64,000 bases of DNA from Polyangia bacterium (lineage in GTDB: Bacteria; Myxococcota_A; Polyangia; Fen-1088), in contig DATATI010000010.1 in NCBI GenBank assembly GCA_036268875.1, positions 19,695 to 83,694 on the forward strand. Direction: 5' to 3'. The notes under the pieces were generated by a model that was not told the origin of the DNA, made no database searches, and saw nothing but the letters and a program-made list of their open reading frames with translations. The stretch's first letter is position 1; each line of letters begins with the position of its first letter. Position numbers and translations under genes: made by a program. Shown piece by piece: positions 57,509 to 64,000 of this stretch.

Positions 57509-58354
57509 ATGCTTTTGAAGATCGACCGCTTTTCTTCTCTTCTGGTGACGGCGTGGGTGGCGGCGGTGGTCGGCTATGGTTGCGGAGGCACCACCCCCAC
57601 CAATGACGCCTCCGCCGACGGGAAAAAAGACGTCGCCGACAGCGGCAGCGGCGGCAAGGTGGGCAGCGGAGGCTCGGGTGGCAAGGGTGGCAGCGGCGGG
57701 ACGGGCGGCACGATCGGCGGCGACGGCGGCAGCTCCGTCACCGACGCTCCCGTCGATCACCCCGACGTGGCGACTGATCACCCGGCCGACGCGCCGGTGG
57801 ACACCGTGCCGGACGCTGGCTTGGACATTCACCCGGACGCTGTCGACGCCGGGACCGACGCCGCCGTCGATCATGGCAGCGACGTCGCCGCGGAGGCCGC
57901 GCCGGAAGTAGCGCCCGAGACCGCGCCGGAAGTCGCCCCCGAAACGTCGACCGGAACCGACACGGGTACGGACACCACCGTCGACGACACGCCGTCGGCA
58001 CCGGACACCGGGACGCCGGCCTTCGTCGCCATCAGCCCGTGCGATACCGCCGTCACGTACACAACCGCGCCTCCAACAATTACGTTTCCGACGAACGGCA
58101 GTCCAATGCAGTACCAGCCCGCTTGTCTAAAGGTCTCCGCAGGCGCCAGTGTGACCTGGCAAGGAGATCTCGCGACAACCGGCCACCCTCTCCAGCCTCG
58201 CTCAGATCCCCATGCTACAGCTGACAATCCCATCACACTGACCACCACTTCGGCCCAAACCGCAGTCTTCTCGTTCTCCAAGCCAGGCTTTTTCCCTTTC
58301 GAATGCAGACGCCACCCGGGAGTGATGATGGGGGTTATCTGGGTCACCGATTGA
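57509..58354 (+). CDS. Cupredoxin-like (type I copper) lipoprotein
   Basis: Signal peptide with lipobox-like GYGC near residue 25, then a very long Gly-, Asp- and Ala/Pro/Glu-rich linker (about residues 30-170). The last 105 residues are a small beta sandwich: PACLKVSAGASVTWQGDLATTGHPLQPR and FSFSKPGFFPFECRRHPGVMMGVIWVTD. His in TGHPL and Cys, His, Met in ECRRHPGVMMG are the expected type I copper ligands of plastocyanin-like domains. Thus an electron-transfer or copper-handling surface protein. The GC content and codon use drop from about 58040 onward, near the start of the accessory region. Confidence 0.8.
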   Translation: MLLKIDRFSSLLVTAWVAAVVGYGCGGTTPTNDASADGKKDVADSGSGGKVGSGGSGGKGGSGGTGGTIGGDGGSSVTDAPVDHPDVATDHPADAPVDTVPDAGLDIHPDAVDAGTDAAVDHGSDVAAEAAPEVAPETAPEVAPETSTGTDTGTDTTVDDTPSAPDTGTPAFVAISPCDTAVTYTTAPPTITFPTNGSPMQYQPACLKVSAGASVTWQGDLATTGHPLQPRSDPHATADNPITLTTTSAQTAVFSFSKPGFFPFECRRHPGVMMGVIWVTD

Positions 58355-58496
58355 GGTTTCGGCAGACCATAGGAAACTTTGTCAGATCGATATCCGAATA
58401 GCTGTCGTGGTCAGATTGGTAGCGAACCGGCACGTTCTTTTGCCGCACGCCGCCTGTACTTCCCCGACTGCAGTCCGTGTGCGATGGTCCCTTGAC

Positions 58497-59075
58497 GTGT
58501 TGTTCCGCTGTGGCGAGCGATATCTGGTGGCGATAGTAGTGCTGGCCATACTTCTGGCTTCTCGCACTGTGGTCGCAGCGGGTAACGACGTCGAATCCCT
58601 GATTCGCGAAGGTATCTCCTTGCGCCGGGAAGGGAACGATCAAGACGCGCTCGAACGCTTTCGCAAGGCATATGCGTTGGCGGCGACGCCGCGTGCGTTG
58701 GCACAGATTGCTCTGGCGGAACAGGCACTCGGACTTTGGAACGACGCAGCGGTTCATGTCCGGACTGCTCTGCAGTCCGTCGCTGATCCCTGGATCGCGA
58801 AGAATCGCGCGGTACTGGAGGAGGCCGTCCAAACAATCGAAAATCACCTGGGCAAACTCGATATTCGGGGAACCCCTGCCGGAACCGAGGTGCATGTCGA
58901 AGGCCGGGTCGTCGGAGTCTTGCCTTTGACTCATCCGATCGAGTTGCCGGTCGGTAACACTACAGTGCATCTGAGCGCCCCGGGACGCTCGCCCATCACG
59001 CGTACCGTTACCATCACCACTGACCATCTTGCCCGTGAGACCATTGCTCTACAACCTGCCTCAAGCGATATCTAG
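58497..59075 (+). CDS. PEGA-domain protein with short helical repeat
   Basis: A signal peptide (YLVAIVVLAILLASRTVVAA) starts the protein from a GTG at 58497, chosen because it places the signal peptide at the N-terminus; the frame is open 90 bp further up. A short TPR-like helical part (ALERFRKAYALAATPRALAQIALAEQALG) leads to a C-terminal PEGA domain: LDIRGTPAGTEVHVEGRVVGVLPLTHPIELPVGNTTVHLSAPGRSPITRTV. This domain is a beta-sandwich of surface proteins. Its stop codon overlaps that of the convergent 59072 gene within a CTAG palindrome. Confidence 0.72.
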   Translation: MLFRCGERYLVAIVVLAILLASRTVVAAGNDVESLIREGISLRREGNDQDALERFRKAYALAATPRALAQIALAEQALGLWNDAAVHVRTALQSVADPWIAKNRAVLEEAVQTIENHLGKLDIRGTPAGTEVHVEGRVVGVLPLTHPIELPVGNTTVHLSAPGRSPITRTVTITTDHLARETIALQPASSDI

Positions 59076-59854
59076 TCTTTATCTGGGTACGCAACGTGTC
59101 CATCCCCCAAATCGATTCCCCCATCCGAACGGTTCTGCATATCGACCGGTTTTGCATCTGGGGCGATCTCATCAATCTTCTCGAAGATCCTGTCGCCCTG
59201 CTGGTAGATCCTCCTGTCCGGCAGCGGCACAACCTTCCGTGGCGCTGGTTCGTGATTCAGAACCCTTGTTCGAACGAAGCGGCACAGATGAAACAGGGCG
59301 AGGGGGCCCCCGTAGTGGCGCCAATCGAAGGGCCTCCCTTCGAGTCCAGTTGTGCGTAACTCAAACACGTCCGCGATTGTGAAGACCTTGTTCTGGAGGT
59401 CCGGCTGAATCTTCCAGACAGGCGCAAAGGGCGCGTGAGAGTACGCGTTCCGGATCAGTCCAGAGACATGGTAGGCAGTTGCCACATCATCATCGGATGC
59501 TTTCCAGCCCTTGATCGCGATCGTCCGGATAGCCTCCCGTATGGCGCCATCGACGTCTGCGTTGGTTTTTTTTACGATCTTGGGAAGATTGGGAACAAGA
59601 ACCTCGATCGCGTCTTTGATCGCGACCGCCATGGCCAGTGTCGCCGACCTGTGGACGAGAAAGGCAGCATAGTCAGCTTGGTCCTGGCGCAGGGCAATCT
59701 CCTCATAGTGAACAACGTGCCGGCCGTGCGACCACTCCATCGGTAGGGCCAGCGGCTGTCGCTTTCCGTTCACCGCGAGCCGCACCGCTGAAGCCAAGCG
59801 AAACTGCAACTCTGCCGCAAACAGATACTGAATATGATCTTCCTGGTCCGACAT
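59072..59854 (-). CDS. HEPN-like candidate at the end of the cassette array
   Basis: 260 residues, mostly helical, not assigned to a known family. The segment AYHVSGLIRNAYSHAPFAPVWK holds an R-x4-H motif (Arg about 135, His about 140), the catalytic signature of HEPN ribonucleases. This is preceded by helices ATLAMAVAIKDAIEVLVPNL and DGAIREAIRTIAIKGW, as in HEPN four-helix bundles. The remainder is polar. The start ATG at 59854 is the conserved-looking one (MSDQEDHIQYLFAAELQFRL). Only 17 bp separate it from the attC site upstream, but no attC follows the stop, which shares a CTAG palindrome with the convergent PEGA gene. Function is inference from one motif. Confidence 0.55.
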   Translation of the reverse strand: MSDQEDHIQYLFAAELQFRLASAVRLAVNGKRQPLALPMEWSHGRHVVHYEEIALRQDQADYAAFLVHRSATLAMAVAIKDAIEVLVPNLPKIVKKTNADVDGAIREAIRTIAIKGWKASDDDVATAYHVSGLIRNAYSHAPFAPVWKIQPDLQNKVFTIADVFELRTTGLEGRPFDWRHYGGPLALFHLCRFVRTRVLNHEPAPRKVVPLPDRRIYQQGDRIFEKIDEIAPDAKPVDMQNRSDGGIDLGDGHVAYPDKD

Positions 59855-59870
59855 CGCGGTCACCTTGTCT

Positions 59871-59954
59871 GCCGAACGATACTGGCGTTCAGCGGCGGAC
59901 GCGAGAGGGAGCGTAGCGACCGACGCGTCCGTCCGACTGCAACGCCGGTTGGGC
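59871..59954 (-). other. attC recombination site A
   Basis: Read on the minus strand: R'' GCCCAAC (59954-59948), left arm CGGCGTTGCAGTCGG, variable terminal loop, right arm CGCCGCTGAACGCC, R' GTTCGGC (59877-59871, one mismatch to GTTRRRY). 84 bp. Arms pair with one bulged G (GTTGCAG/CTGAAC), as in integron attC sites. It belongs to the 59998-60468 cassette. Confidence 0.8.
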
Positions 59955-59997
59955 AGCGCTCCACTCGGGCGCTCAGTACGAAATGTCGTGCTCGCAG

Positions 59998-60468
59998 TCA
60001 TAAGCATGCGCGGAGTCCTCCTTCCGCAGGCGATGAACGATCTTCCACCTCGTCCCAGGACATCTCTTCCGTGATCGGCGTTCGTAAGCTCCTGTCGCTG
60101 TTCCGGCGGACTACCTTCCAGATGGAGAGATCGGTCGCCGAGAATGAGTCCCAGTAGGCGTCCATGAATCTGCGAAACCATCCAGAGTCCATTCCCATGG
60201 AGGGAGACGCCTCACCGATGCCGATAAGTCCCCAAGGGCTCTCCGGTCCGAAGCCCTGATCGCAGTACGCGATGCCAGTACGTTACTCCGGGTCGCTGAG
60301 AACAAGCCAGCCACCGAAGGCCTCGCCAGGAGCGCCGTAGTCCCATCCGAGGCGGATCGGCATCGGCGGCGTCACGCGAAGGGCCTTCATGCTGGCGAGG
60401 ACACGCGGATCTCGCAGGTTGGCGAGATCCGCATCGACCGCATCAGCAATCTCGGCGGCGCTTCTCAT
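59998..60468 (-). pseudogene. Cassette gene interrupted by an in-frame stop
   Basis: A single minus-strand frame runs from the ATG at 60468 to the stop at 59998 but has a TAA at 60285-60283. The first part (MRSAAEIADAVDADLANLRDPRVLASMKALRVTPPMPIRLGWDYGAPGEAFGGWLVLSDPE) and the part after it (RTGIAYCDQGFGPESPWGLIGIGEASPSMGMDSGWFRRFMDAYWDSF..., then RTPITEEMSWDEVE) are in the same frame and flow together, giving 156 residues if the stop is ignored. The family is unknown to me. The stop may be a recent nonsense mutation, a sequencing error or read-through. attC site A follows. Confidence 0.6.
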
Positions 60469-60536
60469 CGCGACTCGCCTCGGAGCACGCTCACCGTTCC
60501 TCGCGACGTGCTCAACGGTCGTCTCTCCATCCGTCT

Positions 60537-60619
60537 GCCCAACGTCCTGACGTTAAGCTGCGAATGACCGACCGACCGAAGGGAGGGAGGCGTTCGTCAG
60601 CTTCAACGTCGTGTTGGGC
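60537..60619 (-). other. attC recombination site B
   Basis: Read on the minus strand: R'' GCCCAAC (60619-60613), left arm ACGACGTTGAAGCTG, a loop of GGAGGG/GGTCGG-type imperfect pairs, right arm CAGCTTAACGTC, R' GTTGGGC (60543-60537), both boxes perfect. 83 bp. The arms differ by a single bulged base (GTTGAAGC versus GCTTAAC). It belongs to the protease cassette. Confidence 0.85.
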
Positions 60620-60628
60620 TGCCAATAC

Positions 60629-61432
60629 CTATGGTGCTGCACCCGTCGCTCCGCCGTCGACTAGTTCCACAATAGCCGTACTCTTGTAGAGGTATGAGAT
60701 TCCAGAATGCTGGTTTCTCTCCATCGGAAGATGGCCTGCATTAATTCCGATCATCATCAATTCTCGATAGCCCGAGAAGGAGATGCCGGGACCCGGCTTT
60801 GGTCCTTTCTCTACCGCGAAGACAGGACTACCGGATGAACCCCCGAACGAGAATGCCTCGTACGCAAGACACTGGCCCTTAAACTCGGCCGTCCACGAAT
60901 AGTCGTATCGGGGATCACTGGCAATCGTCCCAGTGCGTAGGATTGGCCGTCTACTACATTGATCGTACCAGGGCGGAAAACCTGGAAATGCCACAAAATC
61001 ACACACCAAGAGCTTATCCTCGAAATCAGCTTCCTTGGCGAGGAAGTCATACGTAACCGGGTATTCGATATTCGATGAACCGGTAAATCGGGCCGTTGGC
61101 GCAATCACACAAGCAATATCGTTTTCATAACGCGAGGAAAACACGAACTTCGGATTCGTAAAGATGATTTCTTGATCCAAATCAGGACGCTTATCTGCGC
61201 CGGCAGGACCCTTTCCGTGGAGTGTCACCCTCCGGAGTCCGAAGTTCATATATTCGATGTCGTTGTAGGCGAGGTCAACATGCCGATTCGTGACGAAACA
61301 CAATTGTCCCTTCCCATTGATCACGAAGAACCCAGTTCCGGTGGTGTCCTTCTTGTCGCCGACATCGTTTTCGAAGGACGCTACGACTCGGTACGCCACA
61401 TAGAGGTATCGGTTGTCTAAGCCGTGAAACAT
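60629..61432 (-). CDS. Trypsin-like serine protease in an integron cassette
   Basis: 267 residues with the chymotrypsin-fold triad: GTGFFVINGKGQLCFVTNRHVDL (His about 51), RYENDIACVI (Asp about 105) and AYEAFSFGGSSGSPVFAVEKG (Ser about 200, in the G-x-S-G-x-P environment). No signal peptide, so it is cytoplasmic. Such proteases without export signals occur as effectors in antiviral systems. The gene is lower in GC than the chromosome and sits between attC sites C and B, so it is a whole cassette. The C-terminal GATGAAP overlaps the region just before site B. No partner regulatory gene is in the cassette. Confidence 0.8.
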   Translation of the reverse strand: MFHGLDNRYLYVAYRVVASFENDVGDKKDTTGTGFFVINGKGQLCFVTNRHVDLAYNDIEYMNFGLRRVTLHGKGPAGADKRPDLDQEIIFTNPKFVFSSRYENDIACVIAPTARFTGSSNIEYPVTYDFLAKEADFEDKLLVCDFVAFPGFPPWYDQCSRRPILRTGTIASDPRYDYSWTAEFKGQCLAYEAFSFGGSSGSPVFAVEKGPKPGPGISFSGYRELMMIGINAGHLPMERNQHSGISYLYKSTAIVELVDGGATGAAP

Positions 61433-61447
61433 TTCCTACCCTCGTCA

Positions 61448-61506
61448 GCCCAACGGCTTCAAGTAACGGGGTGAAGCGCCCGTCCGTCGTCAACATTCAT
61501 TTGGGC
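61448..61506 (-). other. attC recombination site C, degenerate
   Basis: Read on the minus strand: R'' GCCCAAA (61506-61500, last base off), then TGTTGACGACGG..., R' GTTGGGC (61454-61448, perfect). 59 bp, shortest of the set; the inner arms pair poorly. It starts 15 bp after the stop of the 61521 gene, as expected of a cassette. Confidence 0.55.
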
Positions 61507-61520
61507 AGATAACCCATCCG

Positions 61521-62690
61521 TCATTTTGGGAGCGTGACCTTGAGTCCGGGGAGGTAGACATTGATTGGATTCTCATCACCGGAATCCTCTTGGCTATTGT
61601 TGACGATGTGCCTGATGTGCTCAGCGAGTTCGCGTTTGGCGGATTCAATGCGGTCAACCACCGTATAGACATCGGAAGTGTCGATCTTGATCGTTCTTCC
61701 CTGTGAGACGTCGAACGGAATACGATCGCTCTTTCTGATAATCTGGATCGCGGGACGTCTACAGACATGCCGCACGCCCAATTCGTAGAAGGCATTTGGA
61801 TTTGCGAATGAGAGATCCGCTATGCAAAGACGCGAGCGCACCAGGTACTCAAAGATCTGTCGGGTGATGAGTCCGCTCCTCTCGATGCGGTCGGCCCGAA
61901 CAACTTCGAATCCGAACTCTTTCGCCGTCGCGACCGGTTCGATGAGGTGCTTCAGCATCATGTCAGCGTGTTTTCGGATTTCAGTTCCTTCGTCACCAAT
62001 CGGCGTAATGTAGAAGCACGTTTTGCTCCAAGCGACTTGCGACACCTCCACGCCGGATGGCGTCGCAGGCAGTTCAGCCAGCGCCCCCGCCTCAGACTCG
62101 TCTTTGACCGCTGGGACGGCGGCACCACCGAGTCGCACAATCGGCTCAGCGCCAGCTGGGCCATCTTCCAAGAAGCCAGCAAAGCGACCGTTCTTCACGA
62201 TGATGGTCATCGCTTCGGGGACACGGTCTGCAGGCACATTGAATTTGTTCTTCAGGACGTTCGGGAAAAACTCCGCCGCAGGCAAAGGATGACCGTCGTA
62301 GTCACTAAAGAACTTGCTCAATAGGGTCGGCGTCAGAACCGCCTTTCGAATACCCTCTAGTTTTTCTTCCGGATAGTTTGGCGAAACAATCTTCCGGCCT
62401 GTTTCGGCCAAGGAATAGGTCTGCTTTCCGTCTTCCTTACTGATGATCCGATACGCCTGCGCCGCCCAGAAGAGGTACTTAGTCGCGTTCGTCTTGGGTA
62501 ACACCGCTGTCTGGGATAGTTCCTCCGTGGTGGCGGACTTACCGGCGTAGGTGTCGTGCAGGGTCTTTGCGATCAGGATTGCATCTTCGAGTGTTCTCCG
62601 CGGGAGCGCATCGCCGGTAAGTTTGACCATCTCCGGCTCGGTCTTGTCGGGCTCGGTAGCCTTGCCGGGTTTTGCGCCTTTTTTCGCCAT
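61521..62690 (-). CDS. DUF5343-like wHTH plus nucleoside-deoxyribosyltransferase/TIR-like domain protein
   Basis: 389 residues in two parts. Residues about 28-175 (PRRTLEDAILIAKTLHDTYAGKSATTEELSQTAVLPKTNATKYLFWAAQAYRIISKEDG, TETGRKIVSP-like SLAETGRKIVSPNY) resemble the DUF5343 winged-helix domain. Residues about 220-340 have CFYITPIGDEGTEIRKHADMMLKHLIEPVA, VRADRIERSGLITRQIFEYLVRSRLCIADLSFANPNAFYELGVRH, the NDT/TIR-like fold with the candidate catalytic Glu about 303 in NAFYELG. This domain often breaks NAD or nucleotides in defence systems, so an effector role is plausible but unproven. It is a complete cassette between attC D and C. Confidence 0.7.
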   Translation of the reverse strand: MAKKGAKPGKATEPDKTEPEMVKLTGDALPRRTLEDAILIAKTLHDTYAGKSATTEELSQTAVLPKTNATKYLFWAAQAYRIISKEDGKQTYSLAETGRKIVSPNYPEEKLEGIRKAVLTPTLLSKFFSDYDGHPLPAAEFFPNVLKNKFNVPADRVPEAMTIIVKNGRFAGFLEDGPAGAEPIVRLGGAAVPAVKDESEAGALAELPATPSGVEVSQVAWSKTCFYITPIGDEGTEIRKHADMMLKHLIEPVATAKEFGFEVVRADRIERSGLITRQIFEYLVRSRLCIADLSFANPNAFYELGVRHVCRRPAIQIIRKSDRIPFDVSQGRTIKIDTSDVYTVVDRIESAKRELAEHIRHIVNNSQEDSGDENPINVYLPGLKVTLPK

Positions 62691-62768
62691 CGGACGATTA
62701 GGCTACACGAAAGCGGTCGGCATCGGAACTCGAGGTGGGGGTTACGGTGGCAGTGGTAGCGCCTGTCT

Positions 62769-62831
62769 GCCCAACGATCTCGCGTTCAGCGGCGGCGCGC
62801 AAGCGCCGTCCGCTGCAACGCGCGGTTAGAC
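62769..62831 (-). other. attC recombination site D
   Basis: Read on the minus strand: R'' GTCTAAC (62831-62825), left arm CGCGCGTTGCAGCGGACGG, loop, right arm GCCGCCGCTGAACGCG, R' GTTGGGC (62775-62769), a textbook 63-bp attC. The stop codon TAA of the 62826 gene lies within the R'' box, typical of cassettes. Confidence 0.9.
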
Positions 62832-63554
62832 GGCACGCGCAACACTCTTTGTCTCGATCCACGGGACGTGCAGCGGATTCTTCCAGTTTTGGACCAGCAC
62901 CGGCTTGCAAGTATCGAAGTACGAGGCGGTGAGTAGAATGTTGTACTTACATGCGAGGCTGTCGAGTAGTTCAAGTGCCGCGGATATCTGTCCGTAGGTT
63001 GGGTACTTGCGAATCGCACGCGTCGGAGTCGCATGTGCGATACGTTTGTCGACCAGCCGACGAATCCGCGATGAAGTAAGGCCTAATTTTCTTAAGTCGG
63101 CCCAAAACATCGCCGCCGGAGCAAATCGGTGCTTTTTTCCGACGATCCGATCGAAGGTATAGTTAGCGCGGTCGCTGCTGTTTTTGTACCGGGAGTGGTG
63201 TGCACGGCGGGTTATCGAGTGAGGATACTGAATCATCTCTGCTAGGAGGCGTCCGAGAGAGACTACGTCGACCCTCTTGCTGATTCTGCCCAAGTCACAT
63301 AGGCGTCGAATTCCGACAGATATGGCATCGGTATGGTTGCGCATCATCCATTCCACAAGAAAATTTGGCTTCGTCGTTGCGTCGTTCGCATTGATGATAT
63401 CGCGCATTCCGCAGAAGAGTTCTTGTCGAACAAGGAGATCCGCAATTTCCTCTGTGATGCGAGTCATCCACGATCGCCACTTGCGAACCAACCGGTATCG
63501 CTCACGGGGGGACAGCGGAGGCTTAGCCTTGAGACGGTGTTTTGAAGCGTTCAC
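62826..63554 (-). CDS. AbiU2-type HEPN protein in an integron cassette
   Basis: 242 residues; the layout matches the HEPN_AbiU2 family seen with abortive infection: RKWRSWMTRITEEIADLLVRQELFCGMRDIINAND, then LVEWMMRNHTDAISVGIRRLCD, then SLGRLLAEMIQYP and the C-terminal RRLVDKRIAHATPTRAIRKYPTYGQI, with the candidate active motif KRIAH (Arg about 171, His about 174). A phage-defence role through RNA cleavage is inferred from the family. The stop lies inside the attC D R'' box, so this is a complete cassette between sites E and D. GC and codon use are unlike the core genome. Confidence 0.72.
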   Translation of the reverse strand: MNASKHRLKAKPPLSPRERYRLVRKWRSWMTRITEEIADLLVRQELFCGMRDIINANDATTKPNFLVEWMMRNHTDAISVGIRRLCDLGRISKRVDVVSLGRLLAEMIQYPHSITRRAHHSRYKNSSDRANYTFDRIVGKKHRFAPAAMFWADLRKLGLTSSRIRRLVDKRIAHATPTRAIRKYPTYGQISAALELLDSLACKYNILLTASYFDTCKPVLVQNWKNPLHVPWIETKSVARAV

Positions 63555-63567
63555 TGGAGTCCGTGCC

Positions 63568-63629
63568 GTCTAACGTCGTGACGTTCAGCGGCGGGCCGAA
63601 GGCCCGGCCGCTGCAACGTCGGGTTGGGC
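63568..63629 (-). other. attC recombination site E
   Basis: Read on the minus strand: R'' GCCCAAC (63629-63623), left arm CCGACGTTGCAGCGGCC, loop GGGCCTTCGGCCC, right arm CGCCGCTGAACGTC, R' GTTAGAC (63574-63568). 62 bp. It separates the partial cassette on the right from the AbiU2-type cassette. Confidence 0.9.
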
Positions 63630-63902
63630 AGCCTTTCCAAGTTGCTGCAGGTAGTTCTCATGGGTTCCGATGACAATCCGACAACACAGTTCTGCCGGCA
63701 GAATGACATTGGTGACCTGTGCTATGGCATCAGGGTCGCTCGGATTCAGGAGCGTGCCCGAATCTAGAATATAATGCGCAACTGAGTTCCGCACATCTTG
63801 AAGATCTTTGTCGACGTAGTCCTTTATCGACCGCCCGATCAGCTCTGGCTGAAACTTGCTCAGAGGCTGTCCTACAGGAAATCTCGGCCACCGCAGACAC
63901 AC
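63585..63902 (-). CDS. Partial cassette protein with RN-x3-H motif, possible frameshift
   Basis: This frame reads WPRFPVGQPLSKFQPELIGRSIKDYVDKDLQDVRNSVAHYILDSG, with an R-N-x3-H HEPN-like motif, then ALLNPSDPDAIAQVTNVILPAE-like text and a C-terminus that runs into attC E. Another minus frame just to the right (63972 to about 63870) reads IGDRRANLNRLSKWAKGWRVSAVAEIS, which looks like the upstream part of the same protein, so a frameshift near 63870 is likely, or the gene begins outside the window. I call it a partial, possibly broken cassette gene. Confidence 0.5.
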   Translation of the reverse strand: MCLRWPRFPVGQPLSKFQPELIGRSIKDYVDKDLQDVRNSVAHYILDSGTLLNPSDPDAIAQVTNVILPAELCCRIVIGTHENYLQQLGKAAQPDVAAAGPSARR

Positions 63903-64000
63903 GCCATCCCTTGGCCCATTTGCTGAGTCGATTAAGATTCGCCCGGCGGTCTCCGATACACAAGTTTTTCAAAAAATTGCGCTCGCGATCCGGATAGGTG

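Larger units (their letters stand above)
59871..64000 (-). mobile_element. Integron cassette array (left end), read right to left
   Basis: Five attC sites (A 59871, B 60537, C 61448, D 62769, E 63568) separate single ORFs that are all on the minus strand, each attC lying 3' of its ORF. This is cassette organisation in which the array is transcribed from a promoter to the right, so the integrase and attI, if present, lie beyond 64000. No integrase gene is in the window. It may be a chromosomal integron or a CALIN (attC cluster lacking integrase). Cargo: HEPN-like proteins, a trypsin-like protease, a DUF5343-like/NDT protein and a broken gene. The DNA is lower in GC than the rest. Confidence 0.8.

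Noticed and set aside
59871..63629. Palindromes at 59871, 60537, 62769 and 63568 taken as plain REP elements or terminators
   Set aside because: The outer GTTRRRY/RYYYAAC boxes, the asymmetric bulge and the one-ORF-per-interval layout fit attC sites better.

Overview
The window is GC-rich and almost fully coding. It reads as part of a Myxococcota chromosome, most likely of the Polyangia type. The evidence is an FHA-linked enhancer-binding-type regulator next to a Ser/Thr kinase with a TPR tail, a DUF5916 protein, a MYXO-CTERM-like sorting tail, TSP3/OmpA proteins, and many lipoproteins with Gly/Ser/Asp-rich linkers. I saw no rRNA, tRNA or CRISPR array.

Layout. 1-9.9 kb: RsfS, two unknown proteins, prepilin peptidase, the sugar-nucleotide pair phosphomannomutase and mannose-1-phosphate guanylyltransferase, and a 1252-residue repeat protein. 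10-22.5 kb: an orphan IS21-type transposase lacking its last acidic residue, Ddl, prolyl oligopeptidase, envelope lipoproteins, RecQ with an Arg/Asn/Gly-rich tail, RadC, an outer-membrane barrel, and an ECF sigma/anti-sigma pair. 22.5-35.2 kb: an rRNA methyltransferase, the FHA regulator divergent from the kinase, then a leftward run of biotinyl protein, barrel, FtsW/RodA-like protein, ArsA-type ATPase, DUF5916 protein and hydantoinase. 35.3-39 kb: dnaG-rpoD behind a recognisable sigma-70 promoter. 39-47.3 kb: an OmpA/TSP3 protein with a promoter carrying an inverted repeat in its spacer, small genes, and the rpsB-tsf-pyrH-frr operon. 47.5-58.4 kb: inositol-phosphate synthase, a LacI-type regulator beside a secreted esterase, a second ECF sigma factor, a vWA and beta-propeller lipoprotein operon, a haem-binding protein, and a cupredoxin lipoprotein.

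The right end (about 59-64 kb) is different. It is lower in GC, single ORFs are all on the minus strand, and they are separated by 59-84 bp quasi-palindromes bounded by RYYYAAC and GTTRRRY boxes with paired inner arms (GTTGCAGC / GCTGAAC). These are integron attC sites. The block is therefore the left end of an integron cassette array read right to left, with any integrase and attI expected beyond position 64000, or else a cassette cluster without an integrase. The cargo looks defence-like: a probable AbiU2-type HEPN protein, two more proteins with an RN-x3-H HEPN-like motif, a trypsin-like protease, and a DUF5343-like plus deoxyribosyltransferase/TIR-like protein. One further cassette gene carries an in-frame stop. 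This is the most interesting part of the window.

A second original observation is a dispersed two-hairpin repeat at three sites (16965, 39263, 43966). Each copy lies directly 3' of a minus-strand stop codon, and a short fragment of it follows the inositol-phosphate synthase stop. It behaves like a mobile or duplicated terminator/3' UTR module.
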